A stretch of 64,000 bases of DNA from Phylloscopus collybita (GCA_027886175.1 JAJNNQ010000075.1:84671001-84735000); one strand, 5' to 3'; positions 30,356 through 44,529 are shown, numbered from the stretch's first letter. Notes: a model not told the origin generated them from the sequence alone. Made by a program: numbers and translations.

Positions 30356-33138
30356 GAGAGTGCGGGGGCGGGGCGCGGCCGCGGCATTGTGTCCCGCGGG
30401 GGGCGTGGCCGGGTGCCGGGGGGCGTGTCCCGGGGCGTGGCCGGTGGGAGCGGTCCGGGCGCGCCGCCGCCGCCCCGGCTGGGCGCTGACAGCGGGGACA
30501 AAGGCGCCGAGCGCCGCGATGAGGCGGCCGAGCCGGGCCGGGCCGGGCCGCCCACGTGTGAACTGCGGACCCTCCCTGCGGCCGCCGTCCCACCCTTCGC
30601 CCTCCCGCGGACGCCGTCGCCGCAGCCTTTTGTTCCCCGTGAAGCGCAGCCTTCCCTGCCGCAGCAGCGGGCGTTGCCGTCGGGGGTGTGGGAGGGGGAG
30701 CCCCGCGGCTGCCCCCGCCCCCCGCCGGTGCCTCCGTTCACACGGTGCCGGCGGGAGACTCCCGCCCCCGTGGGGGCACCGCACAGCCGCCGGCATCACC
30801 AGGCGCCGGTGGTTGCCGCTCTCCGCCCGCACAAGCTCGCACCGACGGCCAGGAGCCCCGCGCCCTGACCCGGTTTATCTACCCCCGGCACGACGTGGGT
30901 GGGCTTCCCTCCCGCACGGGCCGTGCGGTGATCCTGTCCGCCAGCCCTGCCCTCGAGCGGTCCCCGCCTGCCCCTCCTCGGTGCCCAGCTCGGCTTCTCT
31001 TTCTATGCCTAAAAAGGTCGGATTTGGCCCCCGCAGCTGAGCCAGGAGCCGCTCTCCAGCCGAGCGCCCTGCTCCGCGCTGTCCCTCGTCCGGCCGCAGC
31101 CAGCAGCCACCCGCAAGCAGACAATAGCGCGGCTGCTGCTGCACGGGGCCAGGGGATTGAGGGGGGTGGCTCCCTCAGCTCTGCAGCAAGCGGGTCTTGC
31201 TCTTCGTCGCTCCGTTGCGGATTTACAGATGCTGAGGGATGAAGAAAGGAAAGAGGGGGGAGCAGGAGAGGGTTGAACATGTGGTCCCCAGAGATGATTT
31301 CTGGTCCCTCACTTTATTTTCGAGCAGCGCCGTATGTCACCGCGGGCAGTACAGCGGTGGCAGGGAGGGCAGGAGGGGCGGCGGCGGGCAGGGCACGGCA
31401 CTTGCCCATGCTGCCGGAGGAGGAGGAGGTCGCGGGGAGGAAGGGCACGGGCAGGACGGCACGGCTCCCGCCGTGTCCGGTGCCCTTCGGGGTGGTCAGC
31501 CCGGCGTGGTGGCTCCTCCTCGGCATCGCCTGTTTCTCACCACGGTCTCGGTGTGCATGTGCAGAGGAGGGAGGGTGCGGCTCCCTCGGGAGGCTGCTCC
31601 GAGCCCCGCATAGCACAGGCAGGCTCCCCGTAGCCAGCGCCGGGTAGGACGACTCTAAACCCCGTTTTAGGGACCCGCTAGATGAAGGTTACTTCATCTG
31701 TTCCACACGTCAGCTGCTCTAGAGGGGCCGATTAAAGCACATCACCATTTTCAACCCATATTTCTCCAATATATTTCTTCTCCTCTCTCCCTCCTTTGTT
31801 CTATCCACGTGCCGATGTCCCTAATCTCTCTAACCCGGTTTATGCAGATCGATAACCTTGCCTATGGATTACTCCATATCTGATTTTACCTTCTTCCAAG
31901 GCAATCCTCAGCACAATCCGGTTTTCTCTGATTGATATGCCAACGCATCCACACCTTTCTTTTGTTTGCCTTACAGTGAGAAGGCATCCCATCTCCAAAA
32001 GGCATGCTAGAAAATACACCCTCACGTTTGTCTCTTCAGTAGTGATTTTGAGAAAAATTAATCCGATCATTTGCAGTCCCTGTGAAATCTGTTTTTACTG
32101 GCCTAAGCCAGGAGCAATTTAATTATTTGGTTGACTACGCTTCGCAAACAATGTGTAGCTGTAATTCCAAGCGAGCATTTTTTTTTTTTTTTGTGGCATG
32201 CTAACTGCATAACCAACATCCTCATCCGTAATTATTTGTTCAAGAATAGCTTGCAGATTAGTAGCTCCAGGGGATCACTGACCGCTCCAGGTAATGATTC
32301 AAAGTAATGCCAGTCTTTCCCATGGCTGCGGAGTGTGCTCCTGAAAGCCCTGTCACAGCAAAACTCGGTGACAGCAGAGCTGGTGCAAAATACAGGTACT
32401 GTGACTGTTTGCTACTATTATTTCCAAGTATCCTGCGTGTTGTACACTGAATATTAGTTTTTTACGAGGAGGATAACTGGCATTTTGATGTGAAGGGGAG
32501 TAGCTGATTTTACACATCCTCCATACCTACGCTAAGCTCATTCCTGACAGCTTGAGCCTTCAAAGGAAGCCATTTTAAAATCCAATTCAAGGGAAACAGA
32601 TTATTAACAGTGGAAGAAAGAAACCCACCCCAACTGCTTTGCCTTAAAATAAACACACATATATTTCAAGAGGGGAGAATTCAAGTGTATCTGCTGTATA
32701 GAAATTGTTGAGACTGTAAGAAAAATAAAACAGGTGAAATGTTTACTTTTAAAATAAACAGCTGCTTTTGAGAGGGACGAGAGAGGAAACCCAGGTCTAG
32801 TTTTTCCGCAGCCCCTAGACCGGACTCCTTAGAGGTGAATGGCAGCCGTTCAAACCATTTCAGGAGACTTCAGACAAAGTCCATTTTAATTCGAAGGTGA
32901 GTGTTTGGGACGGAGAGTTTCTCAAGGGTTCGGTGCAGCTCGTAGTGAATTACTCGCAGGGAAATGAAGTGTTCGGCTGTTGGCTGCCCGTGCCCCTCTC
33001 CCCCCTTCTTTGGATCTGCCTCACACTGCTGTGTCTGTCAGCGCAGCCCCTGCCCCAGCCCCGGGGCCGGCCCTGGCTGGGCTCCTCCATCCCCATCTCC
33101 CCGGCAACCGCCCCCCCGCCCGGCAGAAAGGAGCTGCA

Positions 33139-33139
<1 letters not shown>

Positions 33140-33197
<58 letters not shown>

Positions 33198-33230
33198 AGA
33201 GAGAAGAGAGAGAAAGGAAAAGGAACAACA
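33140..33230. repeat. 55-bp poly(A) tract followed by GA-rich low-complexity DNA
   Basis: A runs from 33140 to 33194 without interruption, followed by GAGAGAGAGAAGAGAGAG and an AAC-rich stretch. Polylysine and polyphenylalanine frames across it are artefacts. Confidence 0.95.
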
Positions 33231-35531
33231 ACAACAAAAAAGCCTGCAACATATTCACTCGCCAGGCTGATTTCCCAGGGTGTCAAAGCACTGTGGGTAG
33301 GAGACTGCGGAAAGGGCGGCAGGGCGGGTGAAATGCCAGCCTGCAAGGTGGTTCACAGTCGTTCTCGATATGAGAGAGGAGGAATAGCACAACCACAGTC
33401 AAGAGTTTGTTTAACAAAGCTCAGGGGATCAACCCAGTTTTATCCAACATGTCCTCTCCCCGCTCCCTTTTGTGGTTCCCATCCTCCCACTACAAGGTTG
33501 GGTGTGATCACTGTCAGAGCCTCTGTCTTACACTATTGAAGTGGGCACTGATGAAAGAAAGTCCTGGTTTCCTTGCTAGATGCAGAAGGTTGCAAAAGCC
33601 AGCTGGCAAAAGCCAGCTAACAAAACCCCAAGGGAAAGACTTAGTCATTTTAATTTATAATAGAAAATATGTGCTTTTGTGGGATGTACTGCAGCATAGT
33701 TTGTGGGTCATTAGAATGTTTTTCTAAAAAGAAGCTTGCACCTGTCCCATGGCTTACCATCACATTTCATGGACATCCCACTTCTTGTCTGTACCTCCTC
33801 TCAGAAGGACGGAAATTCCTTACAGACCTTGAAGTTATGCCCAAACCCCCAAGAGAGGCACCTAGACCTTCTGTATGTTGAGGGAAAGGATGCTGTATTA
33901 TACAAAAACTAGAAAGAAGTTTGAACCCTCACACATTGAGGTCTTAGACCATAGACCAAGCTGGACATCCAGGCTCATTAGGTCATTTAGGGCAAACCAA
34001 TATTTCTCTCCTCAGCATGAATCATTGTAACTCAGCAGAGGGTCAGTGAGAGCTGGGCTGGGAGGACCCTGTGTACACTTGGGAGGAACTCAGGATGGTG
34101 CAGATGGAAAGGGAACATTTTGCAAACAAAATTGTGTTGAGTATCTCCATTTCCATGTGTCCTCATGGTTTTGTGTACAGGTTGCTTGCAGACTGTGTCA
34201 GTGGCTGGAGCCACCTGTGCCAGCTGGTGGGAAAGGACAAGGCTGGTGGTAGCCAAACCTGTGTGCTGTGACCCTCATTACCCTTGCTGCCAACAAAACC
34301 CCTGGCTGTAACATAGCCCAACTGCACCTCCTGGAGTCAGATTCCTGAGAAAATTGCTAAGCTGTGGGAAAGCCAGCAGCACAGCCCCCTGCCTAACAAG
34401 AAAAGGTACAAATGCAGGCAGAGAGAAGATTATAGGACCATGATCAGCAGTGGCCAAAGGGCAGGGTAGAATCAACACCAGCATGGAAGGCTGTGAGGTC
34501 CTAAAGGAGGAAAACAGAGAGACAGCAGAAAACTGCAATGCATCAACACTGAGGGTGCGTTCATGGGAGCAGCAAAGTCCACCCCTCCTCCCTCTGCCTG
34601 CAGCTGCCCAGCCAGCACACCAGAGTCTGTCTCTGCCCATCAGTGCAATGCTTAAACCCCACAGCTCATCAAGGCCAAGCTGCCTTCAGGTGGCAGTGCC
34701 CAGGGTTAATGCCAATGTGTGCTCCACGAGACATGCACAGGGTGATCCAGGACTGGGCACTGAGGGGTGGTTACACTGTCAGCAGTGGCCCCACGCATTC
34801 CTGTCTGCTGGGTGGGCTTTGGTGACCCAACAAGCCCCAGTGGGTGAGGTCTGGGCCATGGACCTGCTGTATTCACAGGCCCCATGTCCTTCCAGGCAGC
34901 ACCCCAGGGGTGCAGGGTCACCCTTACCGTGCTGCCACACCTGCCCATGGGGCCCAGGACCAGGGCAGCTGGCCTGTAGCCCCTGCCAGTGCTGCCCATC
35001 CTGGGCCATCCCTGGCCTCATCCCTGCTGAGGCCAGGAGCTTCTGGTGCATCCTCCCCACAGTGGGCTTCAGCCAGATTGCAAGAATTTTCTTTTCTCTT
35101 TTACTGCTGCTACAAGTCATTGTTCCTAGTGAATAGTTAAAACTCTGTGACTGTTTAATTTTTTTTCTAAGAGTACCTGCCTGCTCACCAACTCTTCTTT
35201 ATTATACAGTGTAAGGTTTGCTCTCACAAAACAAAAGCTGAAGCAAGGGTGTCAGCCAGAATCCCACTCAGTACTCTCAGAAAAAAAAACCCAAAAACCC
35301 AGGCCTCAGCTTAAGGACTCTTACTGCAGCACTTTGTCAGCAAAAATTACAGCAGTAAGAAACCCCAAAGGAGGCTCTAAAGGACATCCCAGGGCCACAC
35401 GATGCCTTTCATGTGCATAGTGCCACATACTGTGCACTTGGTTTCCCAATGCACATAATGGACCTGTGACAGTGTTATTTCCTGGTTCATCTCGTTCACA
35501 CTAAGGCTGATGGGATGCCCCCATATAAGCA

Positions 35532-35576
<45 letters not shown>
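35532..35576. repeat. (AAT)n microsatellite
   Basis: About 14 perfect AAT units, between TUBB2B and PSMG4. Confidence 0.95.
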
Positions 35577-38500
35577 CCAAGCATCTATAAAGTCCTCAAG
35601 AATATATAATATGTGGGAATATAAACCACAGAAGTGCAAAACAGAGATGAAAAATGGTTTCTCTAATGAGGAAATTACTAAATGACTAGAAGCAAAGAGC
35701 GGGTAAGAAGAGGCAAAGGGCAGCTTGCCTACTACTGGGTGAGAGTGTTGATGAGAAATTGATCTGCTCTCTAATAAATTCACTTGCCTGGCCACCAAAC
35801 GTGGCAAGATGTTGAATGGACACTGGGGTCCCTGAACCAATGATGGGAAAGCATTTTGATTCCCGTGTGCTCTGCTTGCCAGGCATAAATATTAATAAGG
35901 TTCCAGCCTCAGTACTGTTGCTGATGCAGCTGTTTCTACATTCATGTGGAACAAATTCAGTAAATGCAAAAGAGCAAGGCATGAAAGAAAATGTTCACTT
36001 GCTTCTTTGAGTTATTCTTGAAATCTGGTCTTGCTCCTTTCTCTCATAAGCAGGATTTTTTGTGGCGAGGGGGCGGGGTGTGTGTGTATGTTCGGGCAAG
36101 TACAATGGGACAAATTTGCACAGTTTGAGGATCTTGTGTTGCAAGTGGCATGTCAGAGGGTAGAAACGCTGGCAAGACCCTCATTTGCAGCCGTCAGGTC
36201 AGAATCTGGAACCGCAGCGCTACAGGAGCCACATGCTCAGCAAGTACTCCCTTTTTGTTTCAGTTCTCCTTAAAATTTTTTGCTTTCCACACCAACGACT
36301 CATCCTTGAAACCCGGATAGCAACACGCTGCCCTGCATCAATACTAACTCTAATTTCTACTGAATCTGTTGCCTCCCTCGACCAGCTCGGATTTGGTATG
36401 TTAGGGAAGCAAGAGTCTTTGTAACCGGTTTGAACAAAGAATTTTTTTTTCCAAGGTCTTCTGCCACCACCCTGCTCTCTCCTCCCTGCAGTTACATTGC
36501 GGCTGGCAGCTCTGCTCGCTGAAAGAAAGAGTGTGCTTGTCAACTCGTTAACACTTTCTTTTTCCCTTTGCTAAAGGCATGATCGTGCAAATTAATTGCA
36601 ACGACCTTATCAAGCAGCTGCGTTGGCCTCTCAGGTGCCTCTGATATGCATTTTCAGAAGAGCGGAAAGAAAAGAAATATGATTTTGAAGGCTGAAAAAA
36701 CCGGTCCCAGATCATTCACATGTATACTAAATATCTTACTGGCCAAGAAAATGACCGAGAGGTTTTTTTTTCTCCAGGACACCAGTTGCCGTCCCGTGTT
36801 GGGCTGGAGGAAGATGACCTGAGTGTCAGGAGCTTGCAGCTGAGCAAAGCAGGGTTTGGGGGAGCTGCGCAGGGCTGTGCTGTCAGCGCAGCAGCACACC
36901 CGTTCTCCTGATGGCAGGATTTACACAAAGGCTTTGATCGTCTGGTTTATTAAAGCTGGAAGCATCCTCACCAAGACAGAACCAAGAGCACAGCTGAAAG
37001 CACCATTTCCACCCCTTCCTTCCCCTTGTGCTTTAAGGAATCCCTGCTCTGGAGTTGCAGTGATGAGGAAAAGGCAGCAAAATTGGGGTGTGGTGACAGA
37101 GGACCACTGTGCCAGCGCTGACATTGTCACTCGGGGACATCAGTGTAGGTGATTGATAGGCACTTGTAGGGGAGCAGGGGAGACAGGCGACCTGTGCCCG
37201 CAGAGCTGCCCAGGTTTTATGGGCTGAGGCCTCACCTTGGCACAGGTGGGGATGCAGGTAGGTAAGCAATCCATCCAGCACTACCTCTGAGCACATACTG
37301 CAGCATTTTACACAATGGCTAAGTCGGGTTCATCATTACAAGGTTTATCTTCTGCTCACAGGAGCAGGTATTTTTTCAATTGATTTGTGTAGAGGCTGGC
37401 TCAGATTCTGAATGTACTAAAAAAAAGATATCACTTTCAAATGGCATGAATTCCTTTGTCCTAGTTCTCTCCTCCCATTTTCCCATTTACGAGTCTTCAC
37501 AGGATTTACTGATTTGTGTTTGCCTCATGAGAAACATATGCACACAAATCTTTCAGTCCTGAGGAAGGCCACCATCCACCCCAGGACACTGTAATAGCAG
37601 CAACAGTGCCTGGCACCAGCTTTTTCAAACATAAAAGCAGAAAAGGGAGATTAATTTCTCATGCTTTCTGAGAGGTAGCAGAGAAAGATATTTTTCATCT
37701 ACTATTCAAGGGTGGGCACAGACTTTTTGAAGGTGCAGTTTCAGCCTCATACTTTGAAAATGCAGTAAAGGGACTGATAACATTTTCCTAGGGTGATGTG
37801 TTCTGACAGTGAAACTGTTCTGTCTCTTCTGTTGTCATGTAAATGGGAACACCCCCATCTTTGGCTACTAGTGTGAAATATTATTTTAATTTTTTTTTAA
37901 CTCAGGAATTTGGAAACAGATCACCAAAGTAATGTTTGCAAAAGTTATATTCTGTGTAATCACCAATAACATCAGGTACACTGATGAGGTGTCAAACAGT
38001 AGCTGCTTGACATACTTGTGCTAGGAAATAAAATGCACACCAGACCTAAGTCATGCTTTTCAAGAACTGTACTAGGAACAGGGAGATCCTGGCCAAAGCA
38101 GCCCTATCCTTATGGATCAGGTGACATTTGCTGCTCTCTAGTAATGTACAAACTATTGTTTGAGATACTCACTTTTTCTGCTAAACCACTGTGTTCAATA
38201 GAGCTGGAAGGAAAAATCAAGAGAAAAAACTGGATTGAGCTGAGGAACTTCTGAGTGGAGACTGGGAGGCTGTTAAGGGACAATACCAGGCTTGTTAGCT
38301 TCCTGCCTTGCCCAGGGAAGAGGATGCACAATCAAAGCTGATTTTGTACATCTAGTTTTGCTTGCAAATGGAAAAATGAAAAGGCCATGGCATCACTTTA
38401 AAAAGTAATGAAAGAGAGTGGCTGTTTGGAGGACCAGACTGAGAGGCAGGCCCTTGCTGGCATGCTGGAGAATGGGACAAGACATATGCAGGCATGTCCA

Positions 38501-39749
38501 GTTGGACCTGCAGGTTAAGGGTCTTGTGACAGATACTAATAAGTCCAAGGCTCAGTGTAAAGAGCAAAAGAAGATTCATGGAAATCCTAGCATCAGCAGA
38601 AGGAAAGTACCCAGAGGGGTGGGGAAGAGACCAGAAGTGCAGCAAGTTTCATAACCATGGCAACAGCAAACTATCTGTCAAAAAAAGGAATTTCATTCCA
38701 CTCCCAAAGCAGCCTGAATCTCGGTCAAACCTTTGTTTATGTGGCTGCCAGTGCTGCATGTTGAATCAGTAATTTCCATGGCTATGAACGTGACTCTCTG
38801 CAGCCTGAACTGACAAGTCAGCCCTTGAGTCTGGAGCAGACTGATGTTGCCTCTGGTCCAAGGACACCACATACCCTCTGCATGTTCTGTACCCTGGCCT
38901 TGCACCATGCTAGGTGAGCCAGGGACAGAAAAATGTCAGGGTCCACCAGGTGTGTTGTATGTCACATAAGGTCTAGGAATTGAATTGAGTAATATAAAGG
39001 AAGACATTTTTCAATACTATCTCATGGGTTTTTTTTCCTCCCCTTCTCAGCCTTTCAAAAAGTCAGTTCCATTAGGCTTTTGTGCCTGTGCCCTTCCCTG
39101 TCAGGTCACAGGTGTGTAATAACCCATTGCTCCTGCAGATCTCACTATACTGCTGACATTTGTGTAGGAGAGTTGGTGTTGGCAAGATGCTTTGGGATTC
39201 TCCACCATGTAGTGGCCTATCTGCATACAAAATATGATTTCCAGTTGACTGAACAAACCTCTTGTCCCCGAGGGGAGCAATGAGTCACTCCGTGTTAGTG
39301 CCTTCTGTGCAACAGCTACGAAACCACACGTCCCAAATGCTCCAACAGATCTGAGACAAGGTCCTCCAATGACTCATATGACAATGAAAGGAAACTGTAT
39401 GGTTTGATGACAGCAGAAATTTAGGCTGGGCTCACGAAGGTCCTTACAAGCTGTGTGTCACAGAGAGTTGTGTTAGCTGCAGGGAAATAGGCAAGTCATT
39501 GTACTCTTCCAGTCTGCAGAGGAGTGATATAAAGCAGGGTAGAAGGGATTTGCAGGAGGCCACTGGGTCAGTTGGGCACAAAACCTAACAGACATGATTT
39601 CTAGTCAACCACACTGTGCAGAGGATCACAGCTGACAGAATTGCTGTGTCACCTGCATTCCAGCCTTCATCTCACCTGCACAGAAATCCTAACAGCTGAG
39701 GTTAACCCTACCCAGCATCACCCCCCGCTCCCCCAAACCAACCCAACCC

Positions 39750-39766
39750 CAAACAAACAAACAAAC

Positions 39767-39806
<40 letters not shown>
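39750..39806. repeat. Compound (AAAC)n / (AACT)n microsatellite
   Basis: Several AAAC units pass directly into about ten ACTA/AACT units, next to a C- and A-rich stretch. Confidence 0.9.
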
Positions 39807-42800
39807 CAAAACCCTGTCATTTTAAGTCTTTTGGAAATCAGGAACTGGATTTCCTGGTAGCAATACCTGCCTAGGTACCACCATGTATGCTGAGGAAGCA
39901 TTAGCAGTTCTGCTAACACTGTCATAGCAGCTACTGCAGATGTGGAATTGCTTGTATATCTATATTTTGCATTTGCTTACTAGTGGTTTTCAGACAATTT
40001 TTCAGAGAGAGATTGCTTTGACATTGCTTTGGATTGCAAGATGCATAGCATGAACTTGGTGCAGTCCCCTTGCAGATGTCTTAAACTGATTTTCATACAA
40101 GTTCACAAGCCTGATTTCTTAATTCCAAAAGTGCTCCACAACTTTTTCAGATGTTCCAGCCTGGATTCTCTTTCCATGTCTTTTTCTGAGACCACAACTC
40201 AGGCTGATCAACACCTGGCAAAGTGCTTTGAGTCCTCAGGTTACCCCTACGGCCATGGTTAGGTGATTCAGAAGCAACTTCCTATCACATCTAACCAACA
40301 ACCCATGCCAGGATCCCAGGAAAAGGTTTTGACCAGTTTGGTTCCCCAAACTGACTTATCATCATATTAGATGAGCATGAGAAAGAAGGACTGGGCCACC
40401 CCACCTTAAACTGGTTTAGATGGCCGCAGCATCACAATCATGATAACTGCAAAGTGTAAGCAGAGACACTTCTCCCTTTCTTACTTGCTTGATTCTGCCC
40501 TCCATGACGCCAACACAAGTTTTTGAGCAGTGGCACAACAATCTACATCAAAGGATGGATCCAGATGAGAAAAAACATTCAATGATGAAAAAAAAAAAAG
40601 GAAGTATTTTCCCCAGATCTTCAGGTGCCTTGATGTAGAGAGAGAGAAAAGGGCCAGCTCAGCCATCAATGCCACTGATGGAAGTCTACATACAATGAGC
40701 ATCCAAGTCTCAAAGTAGATCCCTGGAAGCCTGGGACTGCAGCACGGCTACTACAGCAGCAGCCTGGTGTCACGGAGCCTTAGCAGAGCAGCTGGAAGGT
40801 TTTGCTTGGCTTTATTTACTCCTCTGCAGAAGGATGAGAAACCAAGAAAACCCAAACATCCTAGGCATCAATAGGAGGTTCACTGGCACACACTCATGGT
40901 TAACTGCCTTCTCACATGTCAAATTCACTTTTTATTCATGCAGGAGCCGAAGCACAGGATACGTTTTGGAATCAGAAGAAATTGCTTCTCTCAGTGATAT
41001 CCCAGTTCAAAAATGTGTTTTATGAGCCTTGACTCCACAGTCACCAGGAGGAAGATTTACTCCTCACTTAAAACTGTACTGGAAGGGAGATGATGATCAG
41101 TAAAAATCAAGGTTTAGAATCTAGTGACTCTTAAGGGCAACTTAACTTTTGGAGAAGAACATGGTAGGTAGAAGTACATACCTTTAAGTCACGTCTCCTC
41201 GAGCTTGGATCTCTCCTGAGCAGCAATACATACACATCCATATAAAAATGCAGTGCTTTTGCTAAGGTATGTTCACTTTATTGTTATTTTTCTCTCCAGT
41301 GTCTCACTACAGCTGAGGTTCATTCCAGCTGCATACCTGACAAACAAGGCAGACTTATGGGTGTTGCTTTCAAGGCCAAAGGAAAAAAAGATGAACATTT
41401 TAAAGGAAATGCAAGTGGTTCTATGTAGCCATGGTTCGTGCTGTGATGTTTTGGTTTCTCTGAAACTCTTTCCCAGGCACTGTTCTGTCAACAAGAGACA
41501 TGTTTTCCTAACCATATCCTATGTTTACATTTCTTTCCCTAGGAGGGACCTTTTCTTGATGTCCCTCTGACTTGACCAATGTAGTTGAAGTAGTTTGTCT
41601 TTCTTCCACCCCTTGGGTGGTTCTTTGTAAAATAGTATAAAGGGAAGAAATTCCTGGGTAATAAAGATTGGAGCCATTTCAGCCTTCTGACCTTGGAGTC
41701 CATGTCATTGTAATCCTGCACAGCATCAGTTCCATACACATATAGAGTGCTTTCCCCTCTCATTTTGTAGGGATTCTCATGACCTTGCAGTGCTGAAATC
41801 AAGAAATTCATTTCACACTTGATGGTCTGGTTCTGCACAGTTCTATTCACACACCTGCACTGCAAATAAAAATGCTTAACCAGCATTTTAGTCACTAGAT
41901 GGATATTTTTCCTTTTCTAAGCTTAAACAAGCATTTAGCATGATTTACAGAGAGCAGCTGCATTTCACAGAAAAGCACTGGATACACAGAACTGCTAATG
42001 GGCAGAGGAGCCCTGTGACTTACTTTTTAGAGGTCTGCAGGGTTTAGGATAAGGGAAGTTACAAGCACTTTGGAGAAGACTCCTGGTGAGAAGAGGAACA
42101 GATCACAGCATGATGAAATAGGGGCAGTTCCCTGTAGGGAGAAGCAAGCCTGGAGACAGCCTCAGAAGCAACACCAGACATTTGCACCTGAAGTGGAAAG
42201 ACCAGTGAAGAAAACTCTTACTTCAGTTCAGCAGATGACACTAACAAAGGTTTAGCACACAAGGAGGCCCAAACTTCTACTTTGTGGGAAGACACACTGA
42301 GCTGGAATTTTGTTAGAACAAATCCTCCACTAGGACTCCATTGCAGAAGCCAACTCTGATGCACCATAGCAAAGAAACTGGCTCTGAACACTTAGAGAAG
42401 GATTTGCCTGCATGAATAAATCTGTCTGCAAAGCTGTGCAACGCCTTACCTTTCACCCTCACCTCCTTTCAAGTCAATGGAAACCAGCCAAAAGGGGTTC
42501 CTTCTCTCTCAAATGAGAGACCTAAAGCAGCTCAGGTGAACTGTGCCCAAATATTTCTTCTTCTCTCCACAGGTCAAGCAATCCTCGGGCAAATTCCTCC
42601 ATCACCTGCAGGTGTCTAACCACAGGAATCTCACCACCACCACCTGTGTGGCTCCCAGCAGACATTTTATCCTGTTCCTAGATATTTATTCCTGCAATGC
42701 TTCTGGCTGTTTTAGCTGGCAGGCCTACCTTCCCAGCTGCAGAGTGAACCCGCAGCTAAGAGCAGAGAGAGGGAAGTGTTTGGTGCATGCAGCCAACACT

Positions 42801-44529
42801 CTCTCCCTTTCAAGGTGGCTTTTGTCACCTGTTTGTCTGTCTGTTTTCACAGTTGCCACAAGCAAAGTGTTAATTGCAACAGGCTGTGGGGACAGGGAGA
42901 GGCTGATTTTTGAGCCCCAACAGAAGACTCAGCTTCTGAGTACCTCATCTTGTGTGACGCCAGCCCCCGTCGAGGGAAAGAGCTGGGGCTGGCTGTAGAG
43001 TGGGGGGCATGGGAGGACCAGCACAAGCCTGATGCTGTTCCAGCAGAGAGGCAGGGGACAGACAAAGCAGGGGGCTGACACTCTACATCCCATAGTGCTT
43101 GGTGCAAGAAGCAAGTGACAAATGTAGGGCACAGGAGGTGGCGTGCGACCCCCTCCCTCTCTCCAAGCTGATTCTGTGCCATGGGATGTCGGGGTATGGC
43201 AGCTTAACCGGGCTTAACTGCGTGCTGGGATTTAGTGTCAGTGCGGCAGCATGGGCAGAAATTAGCAGGGCTGAGGATTTTCTTTTGGCAGATGCCAGGA
43301 GAACTGGAGCTGCTCAGGGAAGAAAAATGATGATGGGTTCCTTCCCCTCCACCCATTTTTTTCAATGGGAAAATGAAATCTTACCATTTAGAAATGCAAA
43401 TTTTGATTTCTTGCGGTATGTAGGAAACTGGAGGCAGAGGAAATGTTGACTAAAAAGCCAATCTGTACCCTTAACGTGCTTGTTCTTTGTGCAGCAATGA
43501 CTGCCCTGCCGGTGGCGTGAAGATACGTGTTTCAAATTGTAAAGGGCCCACGGCCATCAGGGAGCCGAAAATATTCTTATCAGCACCAGACGGCACAGTT
43601 ACTGAAAATCCTCTCCAGTAATGACCGACTTTGCTGCGCCCCGGTGGAAAGAGCGATGAGCACAAAATTCACACCCAAAGTAGGGCGTTTAATTGTCCGC
43701 GGCTCCATATTCTCCAGAGCTAGGCAAACCCGAATCGCTCGCTTTGTAGATCCCCAATGCTGAAAACCTCCACAGCCGGATGAAGCCAAGGTCGCCGTGA
43801 CCTTCCTCCCCCTTCCCGAGGCTGCACAGCAGCACGCTGTCCCTTTCCCTTTAGTCCGGCACGGCGGGGCTCCTCTCGGCTGACTCCCCGGAGCCAGCGG
43901 TGTGCCGGGCGCGCATCCGCACGCAGGGGTTCCCCTGCCACCTAGCGGGGCTTCCCCATCCCTGCGGCTGCCTCCGCTCCATCCCTCTCCCAGGCGGGCC
44001 GCGGGGCAAAGCCCGGGGAGGCGTGAGGCCCCGGGAAGCCGTGCACGGCGCTCACCGGGGCTGCGGGCGTGCTCCCACACAGGGGGTGTGCTCCGGCGGG
44101 GTGCCTGCGCACCGGGAAGGGGGCTGTGTCTTTTGGGATGGGAGAGGAGTAGTGGGGAGCGGAGGGGGTGTGCAGCGGCCGGGGGCAGTGCGAGTTCCGG
44201 AGGCAGGGGGCACGGGGGAGGCGCGCTCGCTCCTGCGGGGCTGTAGCCGGGAGTGCGTGTTCGTGCTGAGGGTCCGTGCAGGGCGGAGGGGCGGCCCGAG
44301 GAGGGGCGTGCCCGGAGCGGGGTGCGGGCACCGCTGTGCGCCTCCGGCCATCCCCTGGGGGAGCGGGAGCGGGAGGCACGCTCCCCGGGCAGCCGGACGG
44401 GGCGGTGCCTCCCGGCGGGGCGGGCGCGGCCGAGCGAGCACCGCCTCCCCGGGGCCGCGGGGCGGGCCGGGCCCGGCCTCCCGCTCGGGCCTTGCCTGCT
44501 CGGGCCTGGCCGCGCCTGGAGAAGCGGCG

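Larger units (their letters stand above)
30900..44500. other. Intergenic DNA between TUBB2B and PSMG4
   Basis: About 13.6 kb with no protein-coding exon recognised. It contains an unusually long A tract (33140-33194), an (AAT)n array (35532-35576), an (AAAC)n/(AACT)n compound repeat (39750-39806) and stretches that look unlike decayed neutral DNA (31680-32330, 36270-36640, 43480-43770). Confidence 0.6.

Noticed and set aside
32897..33539. Plus- and minus-strand frames with polylysine or polyphenylalanine
   Set aside because: Created by the 55-bp A tract.
39740..39810. Repeat array considered as a CRISPR-like or structured array
   Set aside because: It is a plain compound 4-bp microsatellite with no spacers, in a vertebrate genome.
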